DNA of 64,000 bases from Coprococcus phoceensis. GTDB lineage: Bacteria > Bacillota > Clostridia > Lachnospirales > Lachnospiraceae. The position numbers and the translations under genes are program-made. The notes beneath the pieces are model-generated. The model did no database searches and was not told the origin of the DNA. It worked only from the letters and a program-made list of their open reading frames with translations. This document shows, in pieces, positions 8,751 to 17,645 of this stretch. How positions within the stretch are numbered: position 1 is the first letter of the stretch; each line of letters starts with the position of its first letter. The DNA lies in assembly GCF_900104635.1 (NCBI RefSeq), contig NZ_FNWC01000007.1, positions 62,001 through 126,000 of the forward strand, written 5' to 3'.

Positions 8751-9126
8751 CTCTGGAATTGCGGTGGCAGGAGGACTATTTTCGTTTATCATTGGTCTGG
8801 GAGTGGTGTCTGATTTTGCAGACAGGACGCACACAGGTGCAAATGTTATTTTATACGAAGAAATGATTGCGCTTGGAGGAATATTAGGAAATATTATGTA
8901 TGTTTACCAAATTTGTATTCCAGGTGTACAGTTTCTGATTGGTCCGGTTGGATTTTGTGCCGGCATTTTTGTAGGGTGCTGGTCCATGGCACTGGCAGAA
9001 ATTTTAAATATTTTTCCTATTTTTATCCGGCGCGTTAAATTGTTGAGAGGAGTGCCGTATATCATTTTAAGCATGGCCATCGGGAAGGGAATCGGAGCAT
9101 TGCTGTTTTTCCTGAAAGGATGGTAG
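8710..9126 (+). CDS. spoVAB: Stage V sporulation protein AB
   Basis: Integral membrane subunit of the SpoVA complex. The frame is open further upstream, but the ATG at 8710 has AGGAGCAGGAG immediately ahead and yields MWARQVILAVIG, a membrane segment from the first residues; 138 aa with about four hydrophobic segments and the conserved-looking GGLFSFIIGLGVVSDFADRT. The start lies inside spoVAA in another frame, a normal arrangement in this operon. Confidence 0.88.
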   Translation: MWARQVILAVIGLSSGIAVAGGLFSFIIGLGVVSDFADRTHTGANVILYEEMIALGGILGNIMYVYQICIPGVQFLIGPVGFCAGIFVGCWSMALAEILNIFPIFIRRVKLLRGVPYIILSMAIGKGIGALLFFLKGW

Positions 9127-9139
9127 GAAAGGACAAAAA

Positions 9140-9598
9140 ATGAAAAAAATGAGTAAACAGGCGTATGCAGCCTATGTGAAAGAAAAAACACCGGTACACA
9201 ATGTTTATGTCAATATGGCGAAGGCGTTTGTGACGGGAGGGACTATCTGTCTGCTTGGGCAGGTGATTCTGAATTATTGTAAAAATACAGGAATGAAAGA
9301 AGAAATAGCAGGTTCATGGACATCGTTAGTATTGGTGCTCATCAGTGTATTGCTGACCGGCTTTAATATCTATCCAAGTATTGCAAAGTGGGGTGGTGCA
9401 GGAGCGCTTGTCCCAATCACGGGATTTGCCAATTCTGTGGCAGCACCGGCGATTGAATATAAGAAAGAAGGACAGGTATTTGGAATCGGATGTAAGATTT
9501 TTACGATAGCAGGTCCTGTTATCTTATATGGGATACTGACTTCCTGGGTACTTGGATTGATTTACTATTTCTTAATGAAAGTGGGGATTGTACTATGA
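9140..9598 (+). CDS. spoVAC: Stage V sporulation protein AC
   Basis: Membrane subunit implicated (from Bacillus work) as the mechanosensitive dipicolinate channel. 152 aa with about four membrane segments and the family motif WGGAGALVPITGFANSVAAP. The same GAGA-x-VP-x2-GF-x-N signature recurs in SpoVAE, showing the two are paralogues. The last 4 bp overlap spoVAD (ATGATG). Confidence 0.93.
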   Translation: MKKMSKQAYAAYVKEKTPVHNVYVNMAKAFVTGGTICLLGQVILNYCKNTGMKEEIAGSWTSLVLVLISVLLTGFNIYPSIAKWGGAGALVPITGFANSVAAPAIEYKKEGQVFGIGCKIFTIAGPVILYGILTSWVLGLIYYFLMKVGIVL

Positions 9599-10602
9599 TG
9601 ACGAAAGGAAGCCAAAGTATAGCATTTCAGGAAGCACCATATATTATCAGCAGTGGTTCTGTTGTGGGAAAGAAAGAAGGGGAAGGCCCTTTAGGGAAAT
9701 TGTTTGATATGGTGGAGATGGAAAATCTGTTTGGAGAAGATACCTGGGAGGCAGCAGAGAGTACGATGCAGAAAGAGGCCTGTCTTTTGGCGGTTGGAAA
9801 AGCAGATATTGCGTTGGAGAAAGTCAGATATCTCTTTGGAGGAGATTTACTGCGTCAGGGAATTGCTACATCCATGGGAGTGGAGGCGCTTCAGATTCCG
9901 ATGTTCGGACTTTATGGAGCCTGTTCTACATCAGGAGAGGCAATCGCATTGGGAGCGATGAGCGTGGCAGCGGGATATGGCGAGTATATGCTGGCTGTGA
10001 CATCAAGTCATTTTGGAAGTGCAGAAAAAGAATTTCGTTTTCCGCTTGGGTATGCAAGTCAAAGACCGTTGTCAGCACACTGGACAGTGACAGGGAGTGG
10101 TGCATTTCTAATTGGAAGGCAGAAAAGTCATGTGAGGGTAGCTGGTGTGACAGTTGGTAAGATTGTAGACTTTGGATTGAAGGATTCTCAGAATATGGGT
10201 GCATGTATGGCGCCTGCAGCCTGTGATACGATTATACAGAACCTTCAGGATTTTGGAAGACAGGAGAGCGACTATGACCGCATTATTACAGGAGACCTTG
10301 GATATGTGGGACAAAGCATTCTTTTTGATCTGATAAGAAAGCAGGGGAAAGATATCAAATACAATCATGCAGACTGTGGGATGATGATTTTTGATCAGAA
10401 GACACAGGACACACATGCAGGAGGAAGTGGGTGCGGCTGTGCGGCGGTTACGCTTTCTGCGTATATTCTTCCAAAGCTTGCAAGCGGGGAATGGAAGAGA
10501 GTGTTATTTGTACCAACCGGGGCCTTGATGTCTACAGTTAGTTTTAATGAGGGAGAGAGCGTTCCTGGAATCGCGCATGGGATTGTGTTAGAACATTGTT
10601 AA
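9595..10602 (+). CDS. spoVAD: Stage V sporulation protein AD
   Basis: Thiolase-fold soluble protein on the outer face of the spore inner membrane; SpoVAD binds dipicolinic acid in Bacillus. 335 aa, the usual length. Family sequences include MFGLYGACSTSGEAIALGAM, the SHFGSAEKEFRFPLGYASQRP segment and the C-terminal GGSGCGCAAVTLSAYILPKL. The ATG overlaps the spoVAC end. Confidence 0.94.
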   Translation: MMTKGSQSIAFQEAPYIISSGSVVGKKEGEGPLGKLFDMVEMENLFGEDTWEAAESTMQKEACLLAVGKADIALEKVRYLFGGDLLRQGIATSMGVEALQIPMFGLYGACSTSGEAIALGAMSVAAGYGEYMLAVTSSHFGSAEKEFRFPLGYASQRPLSAHWTVTGSGAFLIGRQKSHVRVAGVTVGKIVDFGLKDSQNMGACMAPAACDTIIQNLQDFGRQESDYDRIITGDLGYVGQSILFDLIRKQGKDIKYNHADCGMMIFDQKTQDTHAGGSGCGCAAVTLSAYILPKLASGEWKRVLFVPTGALMSTVSFNEGESVPGIAHGIVLEHC

Positions 10603-10615
10603 AAAGGAGAAGGAT

Positions 10616-10972
10616 ATGGAGTATGTAAATGCATTTTGGATAGGAGGGCTTATCTGTGCCTTGATTCAGATTCTCCTGGATCGGACAAAAATGATGCCTG
10701 GACGAGTGATGGTGCTGCTTGTGTGCGGCGGTGCTGTATTGGGATTCTTAAATATTTATGAGCCGTTTTTAAAATTTGCAGGGGCAGGTGCGAGTGTTCC
10801 GTTGCTTGGATTTGGCAATTTGTTATTTAAGGGTGTGAAAGAGGCAATCGGGAAAGAAGGATTTATCGGTATATTTATGGGAGGATTTACGGCAAGTGCA
10901 GTTGGAATTTCTGCGGCACTTATTTTTGGTTACCTCGCTTCGCTCATTTTCGACCCGAAAATGAAGAAATAG
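10616..10972 (+). CDS. spoVAE: Stage V sporulation protein AE
   Basis: Small membrane subunit of the SpoVA complex, 118 aa, with three or four hydrophobic segments and the signature FAGAGASVPLLGFGN shared with SpoVAC. 13 bp after spoVAD with AAGGAGAAGG ahead of the ATG. Last gene of the operon; no strong terminator is seen before the next gene. Confidence 0.92.
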   Translation: MEYVNAFWIGGLICALIQILLDRTKMMPGRVMVLLVCGGAVLGFLNIYEPFLKFAGAGASVPLLGFGNLLFKGVKEAIGKEGFIGIFMGGFTASAVGISAALIFGYLASLIFDPKMKK

Positions 10973-11075
10973 TTAAAAGAATGTCAAAAAAATGTAAAAT
11001 TTTGTTGTTTTCTTCCGTAGATAATGTTATGGTAAAAATAGTGAGTTTATTGAGAGGATTTGAAGGAGGAAACCT

Positions 11076-12716
11076 ATGAATTACACTAGCATTATTATCC
11101 CTTTCCTTGGTGGGCTTGGGATGTTTATCTATGGAATGCAGATTATGGCTCAAGGCTTGGAGAATGCGGCTGGGAATAAGATGAAATCGCTTCTTGAAGC
11201 ATTGACAAAAAATAAGTTATTAGGAGTACTATTGGGAGCATTTATTACTGCTGTGATTCAAAGTTCGTCGGCGACGACTGTCATGGTGGTAGGTTTTGTG
11301 AATGCAGGAATTATGAACCTGACACAGGCAATGGGTGTTATCATGGGTGCGAATATCGGGACAACGGTAACAGGATGGCTTGTTTCCAGCGTGGAATGGG
11401 CAAAATTTTTGAGCCCGACAACACTGGCGCCGATTGCGATTATGATTGGTGTTGTGATTATGTTGACCGGAAAAAGAAGATCCACAAAGGATATTGCGAG
11501 TATTATCGTAGGATTTGGTCTTTTGTTTGTCGGTATTTCTACAATGTCAGGAGCAGTTGATCCGTTAAAAGAGTCAGAAGGATTTGTAAATCTTTTCGTG
11601 ACATTAGGAAAGAATCCTTTATTGGGAATTATAGCGGGAGCACTTGTTACAGCGATTATCCAGAGTTCATCAGCATCTGTTGGTATTTTGCAGAGTCTTG
11701 CAGCAGCGGGCTTAGTTCCGTTTAATGCGGCAATTTATATTATTATGGGACAGAACATTGGTACATGTGTAACTGCAATGCTGTCAAGTATGGGTGCGAA
11801 AAAGAATGCTAAGACAGCAGCACTTATGCATTTATTGTTTAATATCATCGGAACGATTATTTTTAGTGTGGTGGCAATTGTGTTTTTCAAAGTGGTCAAT
11901 CCGGTTTGGGGACACGGTCAGATTACACAGACAGAGATCAGTACAGTACACACGATTTTTAATATTGCAACAACCGTAATGCTGTTCCCGGTATCTAATC
12001 TGATTATCAAACTTGCTAAGAAAATCAGTGGTGTGAAAGATGATGAAAGAGATGACAGTGTTGTTTCACTTGATGATAGAATGTTACAGACACCTTCTCT
12101 TGCACTTCAAGCTACAGTCGGTGAAGTGGCACGCATGGGAGAAATCGTGAATGATACTTTAGATGCGGCAAAACGTGTTCTTTTTACACTGAGTGAAGAA
12201 GATATTCATACATTGAAAGAAGATGAATCCAAAGTGGATAAACTGACTGCGGGAATCACAGATTATGCAATCAAGATTACCGGACTTCAAGTTGGGGAAA
12301 AGGAACATCAGCAAGTGGCACACTTACTCCAAATTGTTTCTGATATTGAACGTGTCAGTGATTACTGTGAAAATATCTCAGAATTTGCAGAGACGTTAAA
12401 AGAAAAGAAATTGTCGTTCTCTGAGACAGGAAAAGAAGAAATCAAAGAGATGATAGAAGTTTGTGCGGACAGCTACCGCTATGCATTGGAAGCATTTGTG
12501 GAAGGAAGTCGAGATAAGGCGTTAAAGGTAATTGAGAAAGAGACGAAGGCAGATGATCTGGAGATTAAGCTTCGCTCAAAACATATCAAACGTTTGACAA
12601 ACAATCTGTGCAATACAGAGGCGGGAGTTGTATTCTTAGATACGATTATTTGCCTGGAGCGTATTTCAGATCATGCAAGAAATATTGCAGAAGAAGTATT
12701 GGAACAGATGGGATAA
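11076..12716 (+). CDS. Na+/phosphate cotransporter with PhoU-like domain
   Basis: SLC34/NptA-type symporter. The two inverted-repeat signatures are AVIQSSSATTVMVVGF (about 57-72) and AIIQSSSASVGILQSL (about 192-207), each in a membrane repeat. The last 200 residues form a PhoU-type helical bundle (EVARMGEIVNDTLDAAKR, and IKRLTNNLCNTEAGVVFLDT followed by a LERISDHARNIAEEV helix). 546 aa, typical of Firmicutes homologues. AAGGAGG precedes the ATG. Single gene with its own terminator. Confidence 0.92.
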   Translation: MNYTSIIIPFLGGLGMFIYGMQIMAQGLENAAGNKMKSLLEALTKNKLLGVLLGAFITAVIQSSSATTVMVVGFVNAGIMNLTQAMGVIMGANIGTTVTGWLVSSVEWAKFLSPTTLAPIAIMIGVVIMLTGKRRSTKDIASIIVGFGLLFVGISTMSGAVDPLKESEGFVNLFVTLGKNPLLGIIAGALVTAIIQSSSASVGILQSLAAAGLVPFNAAIYIIMGQNIGTCVTAMLSSMGAKKNAKTAALMHLLFNIIGTIIFSVVAIVFFKVVNPVWGHGQITQTEISTVHTIFNIATTVMLFPVSNLIIKLAKKISGVKDDERDDSVVSLDDRMLQTPSLALQATVGEVARMGEIVNDTLDAAKRVLFTLSEEDIHTLKEDESKVDKLTAGITDYAIKITGLQVGEKEHQQVAHLLQIVSDIERVSDYCENISEFAETLKEKKLSFSETGKEEIKEMIEVCADSYRYALEAFVEGSRDKALKVIEKETKADDLEIKLRSKHIKRLTNNLCNTEAGVVFLDTIICLERISDHARNIAEEVLEQMG

Positions 12717-12723
12717 GAGTAGA

Positions 12724-12750
12724 AAAGCAGGTAGGGGCTACCTGCTTTTT
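12724..12750 (+). terminator. Terminator of the Na/Pi symporter gene
   Basis: AAAGCAGGTAG (12724-12734), GGG loop, CTACCTGCTTT, then a T run. A perfect 11-bp stem. Confidence 0.9.
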
Positions 12751-12924
12751 TACCTTATAGTAAACTTCTCATTTTGTCAGAAATAGTGTATAATGTATAA
12801 GAAATAAAAAATAGCATAACAAAAGAGCGAAAGGTTGTATTCGCCACAACGTTGATTATGAAGTTTTTTGTTTTTGGTGTGACTGCACTATCTGACGATT
12901 TTAGAAAGAATGAGATTTATGGAT
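12751..12924. other. AT-rich gap between symporter terminator and transposase
   Basis: No ORF is convincing. A TATAAT hexamer at 12789-12794 has no good -35 at normal spacing. The stretch may contain one end of the IS91-like element, but no clear terminal sequence or target tetranucleotide could be assigned. Confidence 0.4.
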
Positions 12925-14052
12925 TCATCCATATCCCATAGCCTTTCGATATTGTTCAAATAGTACAGTTTTTTTGTGATAAACTTCCAACACCAACATA
13001 GAAGAACCACACTTTGGACACTTGAGAGGGTCGTATCCAAAGGTTAAAAAAATAAGATTTTGCCAGTTCATATGTCGTAAGATAAAACGTTTTTTCTCGG
13101 AAGAGATACATTTATAAAGTTTCTGTTCTTGCTTGTGATGTTTGGCATAGATGCCGTAATAACGAAGCATTTTAAAATGTTTTTCCGGGATATGAACAAT
13201 GAGTCTTTTTATAAAGTCTAAAGCAGGAATACATTCGGAAACAGTTTTGTTATCTTCATGTCTTGTGTAATGGAAAGTAACAGACTCACCATCATAGTGA
13301 TCAATGCGAGAAGTTGCTATGACAGGTCTTCCGAGATATCTGCTGATATATTTGATTGTAACATCAGGAGTGCAGAGATTCGGTTTGGCTCTGACATAAA
13401 AGCCATCGGCATGGTCTTTATAAATTTTATTTTTAACAGGAATGAAAGACTTACCAATGGAATTAGTAAGCCGTTCAAGAAGAACTTTGCGGAATGCGTT
13501 TCTCAGGAAGGTATAATCGAAATGCTTCATAGGGCGCCAAACGATAGAGTTTCCAGCGCCACCTTCAGAAATAAGAGCATGAATGTGAGGATTCCATTTT
13601 AAGTCCCTGCCGAAGGTATGAAGAACACAAATGAAACCAGGAGTAAAGTTTTCAGATTTGTTTTGCTTATAAAACGTGCGAAGAACAACATCTCGAACGG
13701 AATGAAAGAGACAATTGAGGAGAGAACGGTCATTGAGAAAGAAAGTGCGAAGTTCTTTAGGAATAGTAAACACACAGTGACGATGGACACAGCGAATGAG
13801 CTTACAGGACATATGAAAAGAGCGTTGCAGATTATATTTGTTACCGCAAGTAGGGCAGAATCTAGATTTACATCGAAAAGGAACAAACTTCAATTCCCCA
13901 CAGTCTGGACAAGCAAAAAAAGCGCCACCAAAAGAAGGGTCACCACAATGAATCATTTTGTTGACATTTTCAATGACGGAAGTCCTTGGATGAAGTTCGT
14001 AAATTAAGTGTTCATAATGATCAAGAAAGATCGTTTGTAAAATATTACTCAT
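12925..14052 (-). CDS. IS91-family (HUH, Y2) transposase
   Basis: Rolling-circle transposase of 375 aa. An N-terminal zinc-binding domain (ACPDCG...CKSRFCPTCGN, about 48-74) is followed by the HUH motif in WNPHIHALISEGG (about 153-165) and the two-tyrosine YISRYLGRP helix (about 233-241), where IS91-type enzymes carry their catalytic tyrosines. A second CPKCGSS zinc knuckle lies near the C-terminus. The gene reads against its neighbours and looks intact. A neighbouring Rpn-type gene lies upstream on the same strand. Confidence 0.88.
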   Translation of the reverse strand: MSNILQTIFLDHYEHLIYELHPRTSVIENVNKMIHCGDPSFGGAFFACPDCGELKFVPFRCKSRFCPTCGNKYNLQRSFHMSCKLIRCVHRHCVFTIPKELRTFFLNDRSLLNCLFHSVRDVVLRTFYKQNKSENFTPGFICVLHTFGRDLKWNPHIHALISEGGAGNSIVWRPMKHFDYTFLRNAFRKVLLERLTNSIGKSFIPVKNKIYKDHADGFYVRAKPNLCTPDVTIKYISRYLGRPVIATSRIDHYDGESVTFHYTRHEDNKTVSECIPALDFIKRLIVHIPEKHFKMLRYYGIYAKHHKQEQKLYKCISSEKKRFILRHMNWQNLIFLTFGYDPLKCPKCGSSMLVLEVYHKKTVLFEQYRKAMGYG

Positions 14053-14087
14053 GTAAATATTTTACAACAAATAGAAACAAAGGAAAA

Positions 14088-14146
14088 CCCTCCCCCTCAA
14101 GAATGAGGGGCAGGGGAGCTGAGAGTGTGCTCAGCACACTTTTTTT
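14088..14146. repeat. Tandem hairpins upstream of the IS91-like transposase
   Basis: Hairpin one: CCCT-c-CCCCTC (14088-14098) pairs with GAGGGG-c-AGGG (14105-14115). Hairpin two: AGTGTGC (14124-14130) pairs with GCACACT (14134-14140), followed by seven T. No rightward gene ends here, so hairpin two is either a terminator shielding the insert or part of the transposon end. IS91-family ends are known to carry subterminal palindromes; the assignment is inference. Confidence 0.5.
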
Positions 14147-15251
14147 AAGTATGTTGGTGCTCTAATTCTGCAATTTTTAAAAGAGCTTTTTGCAGTTCAT
14201 CCTGTGTGGATTGTAGTTCATCCTGTGTGGATTGTAGTTCATCCTGTGTGGATTGTAGTTCATCCTGTGTGGAGTGCAGTTTATCCTGCGTACTGTTTAG
14301 TTGAGTGTGTGCATCATTTAATTTGGATTCTGTATCTTGCAATTGTATTTTCTTTTGGTCTAGCTCATCTTGCATTTCATCAATCATATATAAGACAGTA
14401 TTTCTGTCTAATTCTCGTAATTCTTTAGAAAACATCTCCATGACCTCCTCAATATTTCTACAGATATCGTAGATTTGTTCGTACATTGGCTTGAATTCAG
14501 GATATGTTTCGATAAGTTTTACAATCATTTCGGGATTATCCATACTTAAAAATACAAGCCATGCATCTAATTTGCTTTTGATATCTTTATTTTGCTGATT
14601 TTCTTTAAAGATGTCAAGAGGAATAAAAATATATTTTTGTAACAATTCTATCTGCAATCCAGTATTAGATTTTTGTTCAAAAAAATGAAGATAATTTTGA
14701 GGAAATTTATGAAATGTTTTTGGACTTTTTTCAAAGAAGACAATGGTGTAGACGTTTTTGATACTTTTATATGTAAATTTTCTTTTCTTCATTCCTTTTA
14801 TTCTTTTATATTGACGTAGAAGCAAGTCTGAGGAATAGCAGGCACATCGTTCACCGGGGAACTGATACCCGATTTTTTGTATTTCAATGTTTGCGATACT
14901 GCCGTCTTCTAGTTCTACAACGATATCGGTGATAATAAGAGATGTTTCATCAGCGATGCGGGTAGTATCATTTGGCAGTACGGTTAGTACTTTTACTTTC
15001 TGGTTTAGCAGTAAAGACAGTAGTTCTCCAATTCGTTCCGGCACTGCCTCTGGATTCAGTATTTCTTTAATCATAAAATCGTATAATACTTTGACTCCGG
15101 ATATACCTGTACAGATATTCAGAAATTCTTCTTGAAATTCGGTTTCCCAACTGTCAAATAAAGTTTTTAATGTTTCATCTTTGATAATGATTTCCATAAT
15201 TTCTGTACGTGTACGGAGCATGGGAAAATATTGTTTTAATCTGTTTGTCAT
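14145..15251 (-). CDS. Rpn family PD-(D/E)XK nuclease / putative transposase
   Basis: 368 aa. The N-terminal half has the features of the Rpn/PDDEXK_2 family: ITDIVVELEDGSIANIEIQK supplies the D...ExQ(K) nuclease core (about 108-127), followed by YQFPGERCACYSSDLLLRQY. Rpn proteins promote RecA-independent recombination in E. coli and are often mobile or polymorphic. The C-terminal 90 residues are a coiled coil made of near-identical heptads (STQDELQ), encoded by 21-bp tandem repeats. AAGGAGG precedes the ATG on the minus strand. Confidence 0.82.
   Translation of the reverse strand: MTNRLKQYFPMLRTRTEIMEIIIKDETLKTLFDSWETEFQEEFLNICTGISGVKVLYDFMIKEILNPEAVPERIGELLSLLLNQKVKVLTVLPNDTTRIADETSLIITDIVVELEDGSIANIEIQKIGYQFPGERCACYSSDLLLRQYKRIKGMKKRKFTYKSIKNVYTIVFFEKSPKTFHKFPQNYLHFFEQKSNTGLQIELLQKYIFIPLDIFKENQQNKDIKSKLDAWLVFLSMDNPEMIVKLIETYPEFKPMYEQIYDICRNIEEVMEMFSKELRELDRNTVLYMIDEMQDELDQKKIQLQDTESKLNDAHTQLNSTQDKLHSTQDELQSTQDELQSTQDELQSTQDELQKALLKIAELEHQHT
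14196..14300. repeat. 21-bp tandem repeat coding for heptads in the Rpn gene
   Basis: Units begin TTCATCCTGTGTGGA and are 21 bp long: three identical or nearly identical copies at 14196-14258, a fourth with changes (14259-14279) and a fifth degenerate one (14280-14300). In frame they encode repeated STQDELQ heptads, so copy-number changes lengthen or shorten the coiled coil without breaking the frame. Confidence 0.9.
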
Positions 15252-15501
15252 AGATAAACCTCCTTGATTATCTCATGTGTGTTGTTGGATCAATGCTTCT
15301 GAGTGGAAGCTGGAAATAAAGAAGCCTTTAGGCTTAAGAGATTTTGCTGCGAAAAAGATGAAATGCAGCGAGAAAAGTTGTTTCTTCAAAATAACATACT
15401 TTTTAGGAAAAGTAAAGAAGTTTGAGCACATAAAAAGTGCATAAAACAGAATATGATGTGAATAAAAAAACATTCAAAGTGTATAAAATACAAAAAAGTG
15501 C
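15252..15501. other. Gene-free AT-rich leader between the Rpn and C69 genes
   Basis: No convincing ORF. It holds a short perfect palindrome (AAGCCT-tt-AGGCTT near 15325) and stretches rich in A. The promoter of the following gene is at its right end. Confidence 0.4.
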
Positions 15502-15529
15502 TTGAAAAATAAAAAATAGGATGTATAAT
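15502..15529 (+). promoter_or_regulatory. Sigma-A promoter of the C69 dipeptidase gene
   Basis: TTGAAA (15502-15507), 16-bp spacer, consensus TATAAT (15524-15529), about 50 bp ahead of the chosen start codon. Confidence 0.7.
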
Positions 15530-15582
15530 ATAAGAATAAAATGTATAGTTATACAAAAAAGGAAATGAAGGGAATGGGGAAA

Positions 15583-17496
15583 ATGATAAAGAAGAAACAA
15601 ATAGCAGCACTGGTTTTGGCAGGCACAATGGCCATGGGGAGTTCTATGCAGGCATTTGCCTGTATGGGAGTATATGTAGGGAAAGAAGTTTCAGAGAATG
15701 GCTCATCCTATATTGGAAGATCAGAGGATATCGGAGCGGGACATACAAAAATATTTACGGTGCATCCGGCAGAAGACCATGAACCAGGAGCAATTTTTGA
15801 AGATGCATATGGATTTTCAATGCCATATCCAGAACACACATATCAATATACACTTGCAAAAGATTCACCACTGTTTGGAGAAGGAGAAGAGCCTTATGCA
15901 GAGGTAGGAATCAATGAAAATGAGGTTGCTATGACAGCCACTGTATCTACCTATTATAATGATAAGGCAAAAGCGGCAGATCCATTGGTAGATACCGGTA
16001 TCTGTGAATTATCGATGGGATCGATTCTACTTGGGCAGGCCAAAACAGCAAGAGACGGAGTGGAATTGTTAGGAGAGATTGTGGAAAAATACGGTTCGGG
16101 GGAATGTAACACGATTATGATCAGTGATCCAAATGAAGCGTGGTACATGGAAATTGTTTCCGGTCATCAATATGCAGCCATTAAGCTGCCGGAAGATCAG
16201 GTTGCGGCAATTCCGAATATGATGCTTCTTGGAACGGTTGATGTGACAGATACAGAAAATGTGATTGCATCTGAAGGATTGGTATCATTAGCGGAAGAAA
16301 ATGGATTTTTAAAGACGGAAGATGGAATGATTCATGTCACACAGACATATGGTGCAGAAAACCCGGGAAAAGGTCAGCTGACACGTTTGTGGCAAGGGAC
16401 ATATTACTTGAACCATGAAAAAGGAGAGGGTTTAAGTATTGAGCCTTCAGAGGATGGAGTTTATGGTCCGTATGATTTGTTGTTTACGCCAGATAAAAAA
16501 TTTTCTACACAGGATATCATGAAGTTTCTGGCATACAGAGGAGAAGGAACAAAGATGGATTCCAATGTAAATGAGTCAATCTATGCAATCGGCAATAAGA
16601 ATCAGGCAGAATGCCATATTTTGGAGATGCGTGACGGGATGTATCAGGGAATGTCAGGAGTAGAATGGCTTGCGATGTCAAGAGCAGAGTTTTCTTTATA
16701 TCTTCCGTATTATGGAGCAATGCTGACAGAGACATGGGATGGATACCACAATGATGAGCTGACATCTGTAGAAGATTCTATGTTTTGGGTGTTCAATGAC
16801 TTGAATGATCTGGCAGATGACAATCGAGAATTGTATGGGACAAATATTCGAAAATACTGGGATGCGTATCAGGCAGAATTGATTGAACAGCAAAAACAAG
16901 TTGATGTGGATATGCAGAAGTTATATGAAAAATCACCGGAACTTGCACAGGAAAAAGCAACAGAGATTGGAAAAGTAATTGCACAGGATGCATTTAACAG
17001 TGCAAAAAGTATTTTGACAGAATTAAAAGCGTTCAAAGAAAGTGGATCAACAGAAATGTTTGTACCATCTGTATTGACAGAGAATATAATGCCAAATTAC
17101 ACAGTTGCACGTGTGATGGATGAAGTTTCAACAGAAGCGTTGGAGGCGTTGATTGCCAAAGCGGAAGCTGTTCAGAAAGATATGTATACAGAAGCCAGTT
17201 ATGCGACATTAGAACAAGAACTGGAAAACGCAAAGACGGTATTAGCAGATGAATTTGCAGTTCAAGATGAGATTGATGCAGCGACAAAACAGCTTGACAG
17301 TGCATTACAAGGCTTGGAAAAAATACAGGCAGCGGTACCACAACCAGAGAAAGAATCGGTATCGGAAGAGAAAACGACTCCAACAGGTCCTTCACCAAAA
17401 ACAGGAGATGCTACTCCATTGATGTGGCTGTTGACTGCTGCGGCAGGAAGTGCGTTGGTAAGTGTGAACGTTTGGAAACGAAGAGAAGAAAAATAA
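15583..17496 (+). CDS. Cell-wall-anchored C69 family dipeptidase
   Basis: Secreted N-terminal-nucleophile peptidase. The start at 15583 gives a signal peptide (MIKKKQIAALVLAGTMAMG...QAFA) directly followed by CMGVYVGKEVSENGSSYIGR, where the Cys is the family nucleophile; signal cleavage would expose it without a separate propeptide. The PepD/C69 core runs to about residue 430, followed by helical FIVAR-like segments. The tail SPKTGD, a hydrophobic stretch (LMWLLTAAAGSALVSV) and KRREEK form a sortase sorting signal with S replacing L in LPxTG. An upstream ATG (15541) is in frame but has no ribosome site. Confidence 0.85.
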   Translation: MIKKKQIAALVLAGTMAMGSSMQAFACMGVYVGKEVSENGSSYIGRSEDIGAGHTKIFTVHPAEDHEPGAIFEDAYGFSMPYPEHTYQYTLAKDSPLFGEGEEPYAEVGINENEVAMTATVSTYYNDKAKAADPLVDTGICELSMGSILLGQAKTARDGVELLGEIVEKYGSGECNTIMISDPNEAWYMEIVSGHQYAAIKLPEDQVAAIPNMMLLGTVDVTDTENVIASEGLVSLAEENGFLKTEDGMIHVTQTYGAENPGKGQLTRLWQGTYYLNHEKGEGLSIEPSEDGVYGPYDLLFTPDKKFSTQDIMKFLAYRGEGTKMDSNVNESIYAIGNKNQAECHILEMRDGMYQGMSGVEWLAMSRAEFSLYLPYYGAMLTETWDGYHNDELTSVEDSMFWVFNDLNDLADDNRELYGTNIRKYWDAYQAELIEQQKQVDVDMQKLYEKSPELAQEKATEIGKVIAQDAFNSAKSILTELKAFKESGSTEMFVPSVLTENIMPNYTVARVMDEVSTEALEALIAKAEAVQKDMYTEASYATLEQELENAKTVLADEFAVQDEIDAATKQLDSALQGLEKIQAAVPQPEKESVSEEKTTPTGPSPKTGDATPLMWLLTAAAGSALVSVNVWKRREEK

Positions 17497-17505
17497 AGTC
17501 AAGAG

Positions 17506-17532
17506 AAAAGAGCTTTTAGAGGCTCTTTTTTC
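17506..17532 (+). terminator. Terminator after the C69 gene
   Basis: AAAAGAGC (17506-17513) pairs with GCTCTTTT (17522-17529) around an 8-nt loop and runs into T residues. Confidence 0.82.
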
Positions 17533-17645
17533 TTGCTTAAAAGCACTTATTTTATAGGTTAAGGAAAACTTAAGATTTCCTATATAATATTCAGAAAATC
17601 CTTTGGTATAGTAAAATTAAGAAAAAAACAGGAAGGAGAGTATCT

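Noticed and set aside
12774..12794. Promoter TTGTCA...TATAAT before the transposase
   Set aside because: Spacer is only 9 bp, too short for sigma-A.
14196..14300. CRISPR array suspicion from 21-bp repeats
   Set aside because: Units are contiguous without spacers and code in-frame heptads.
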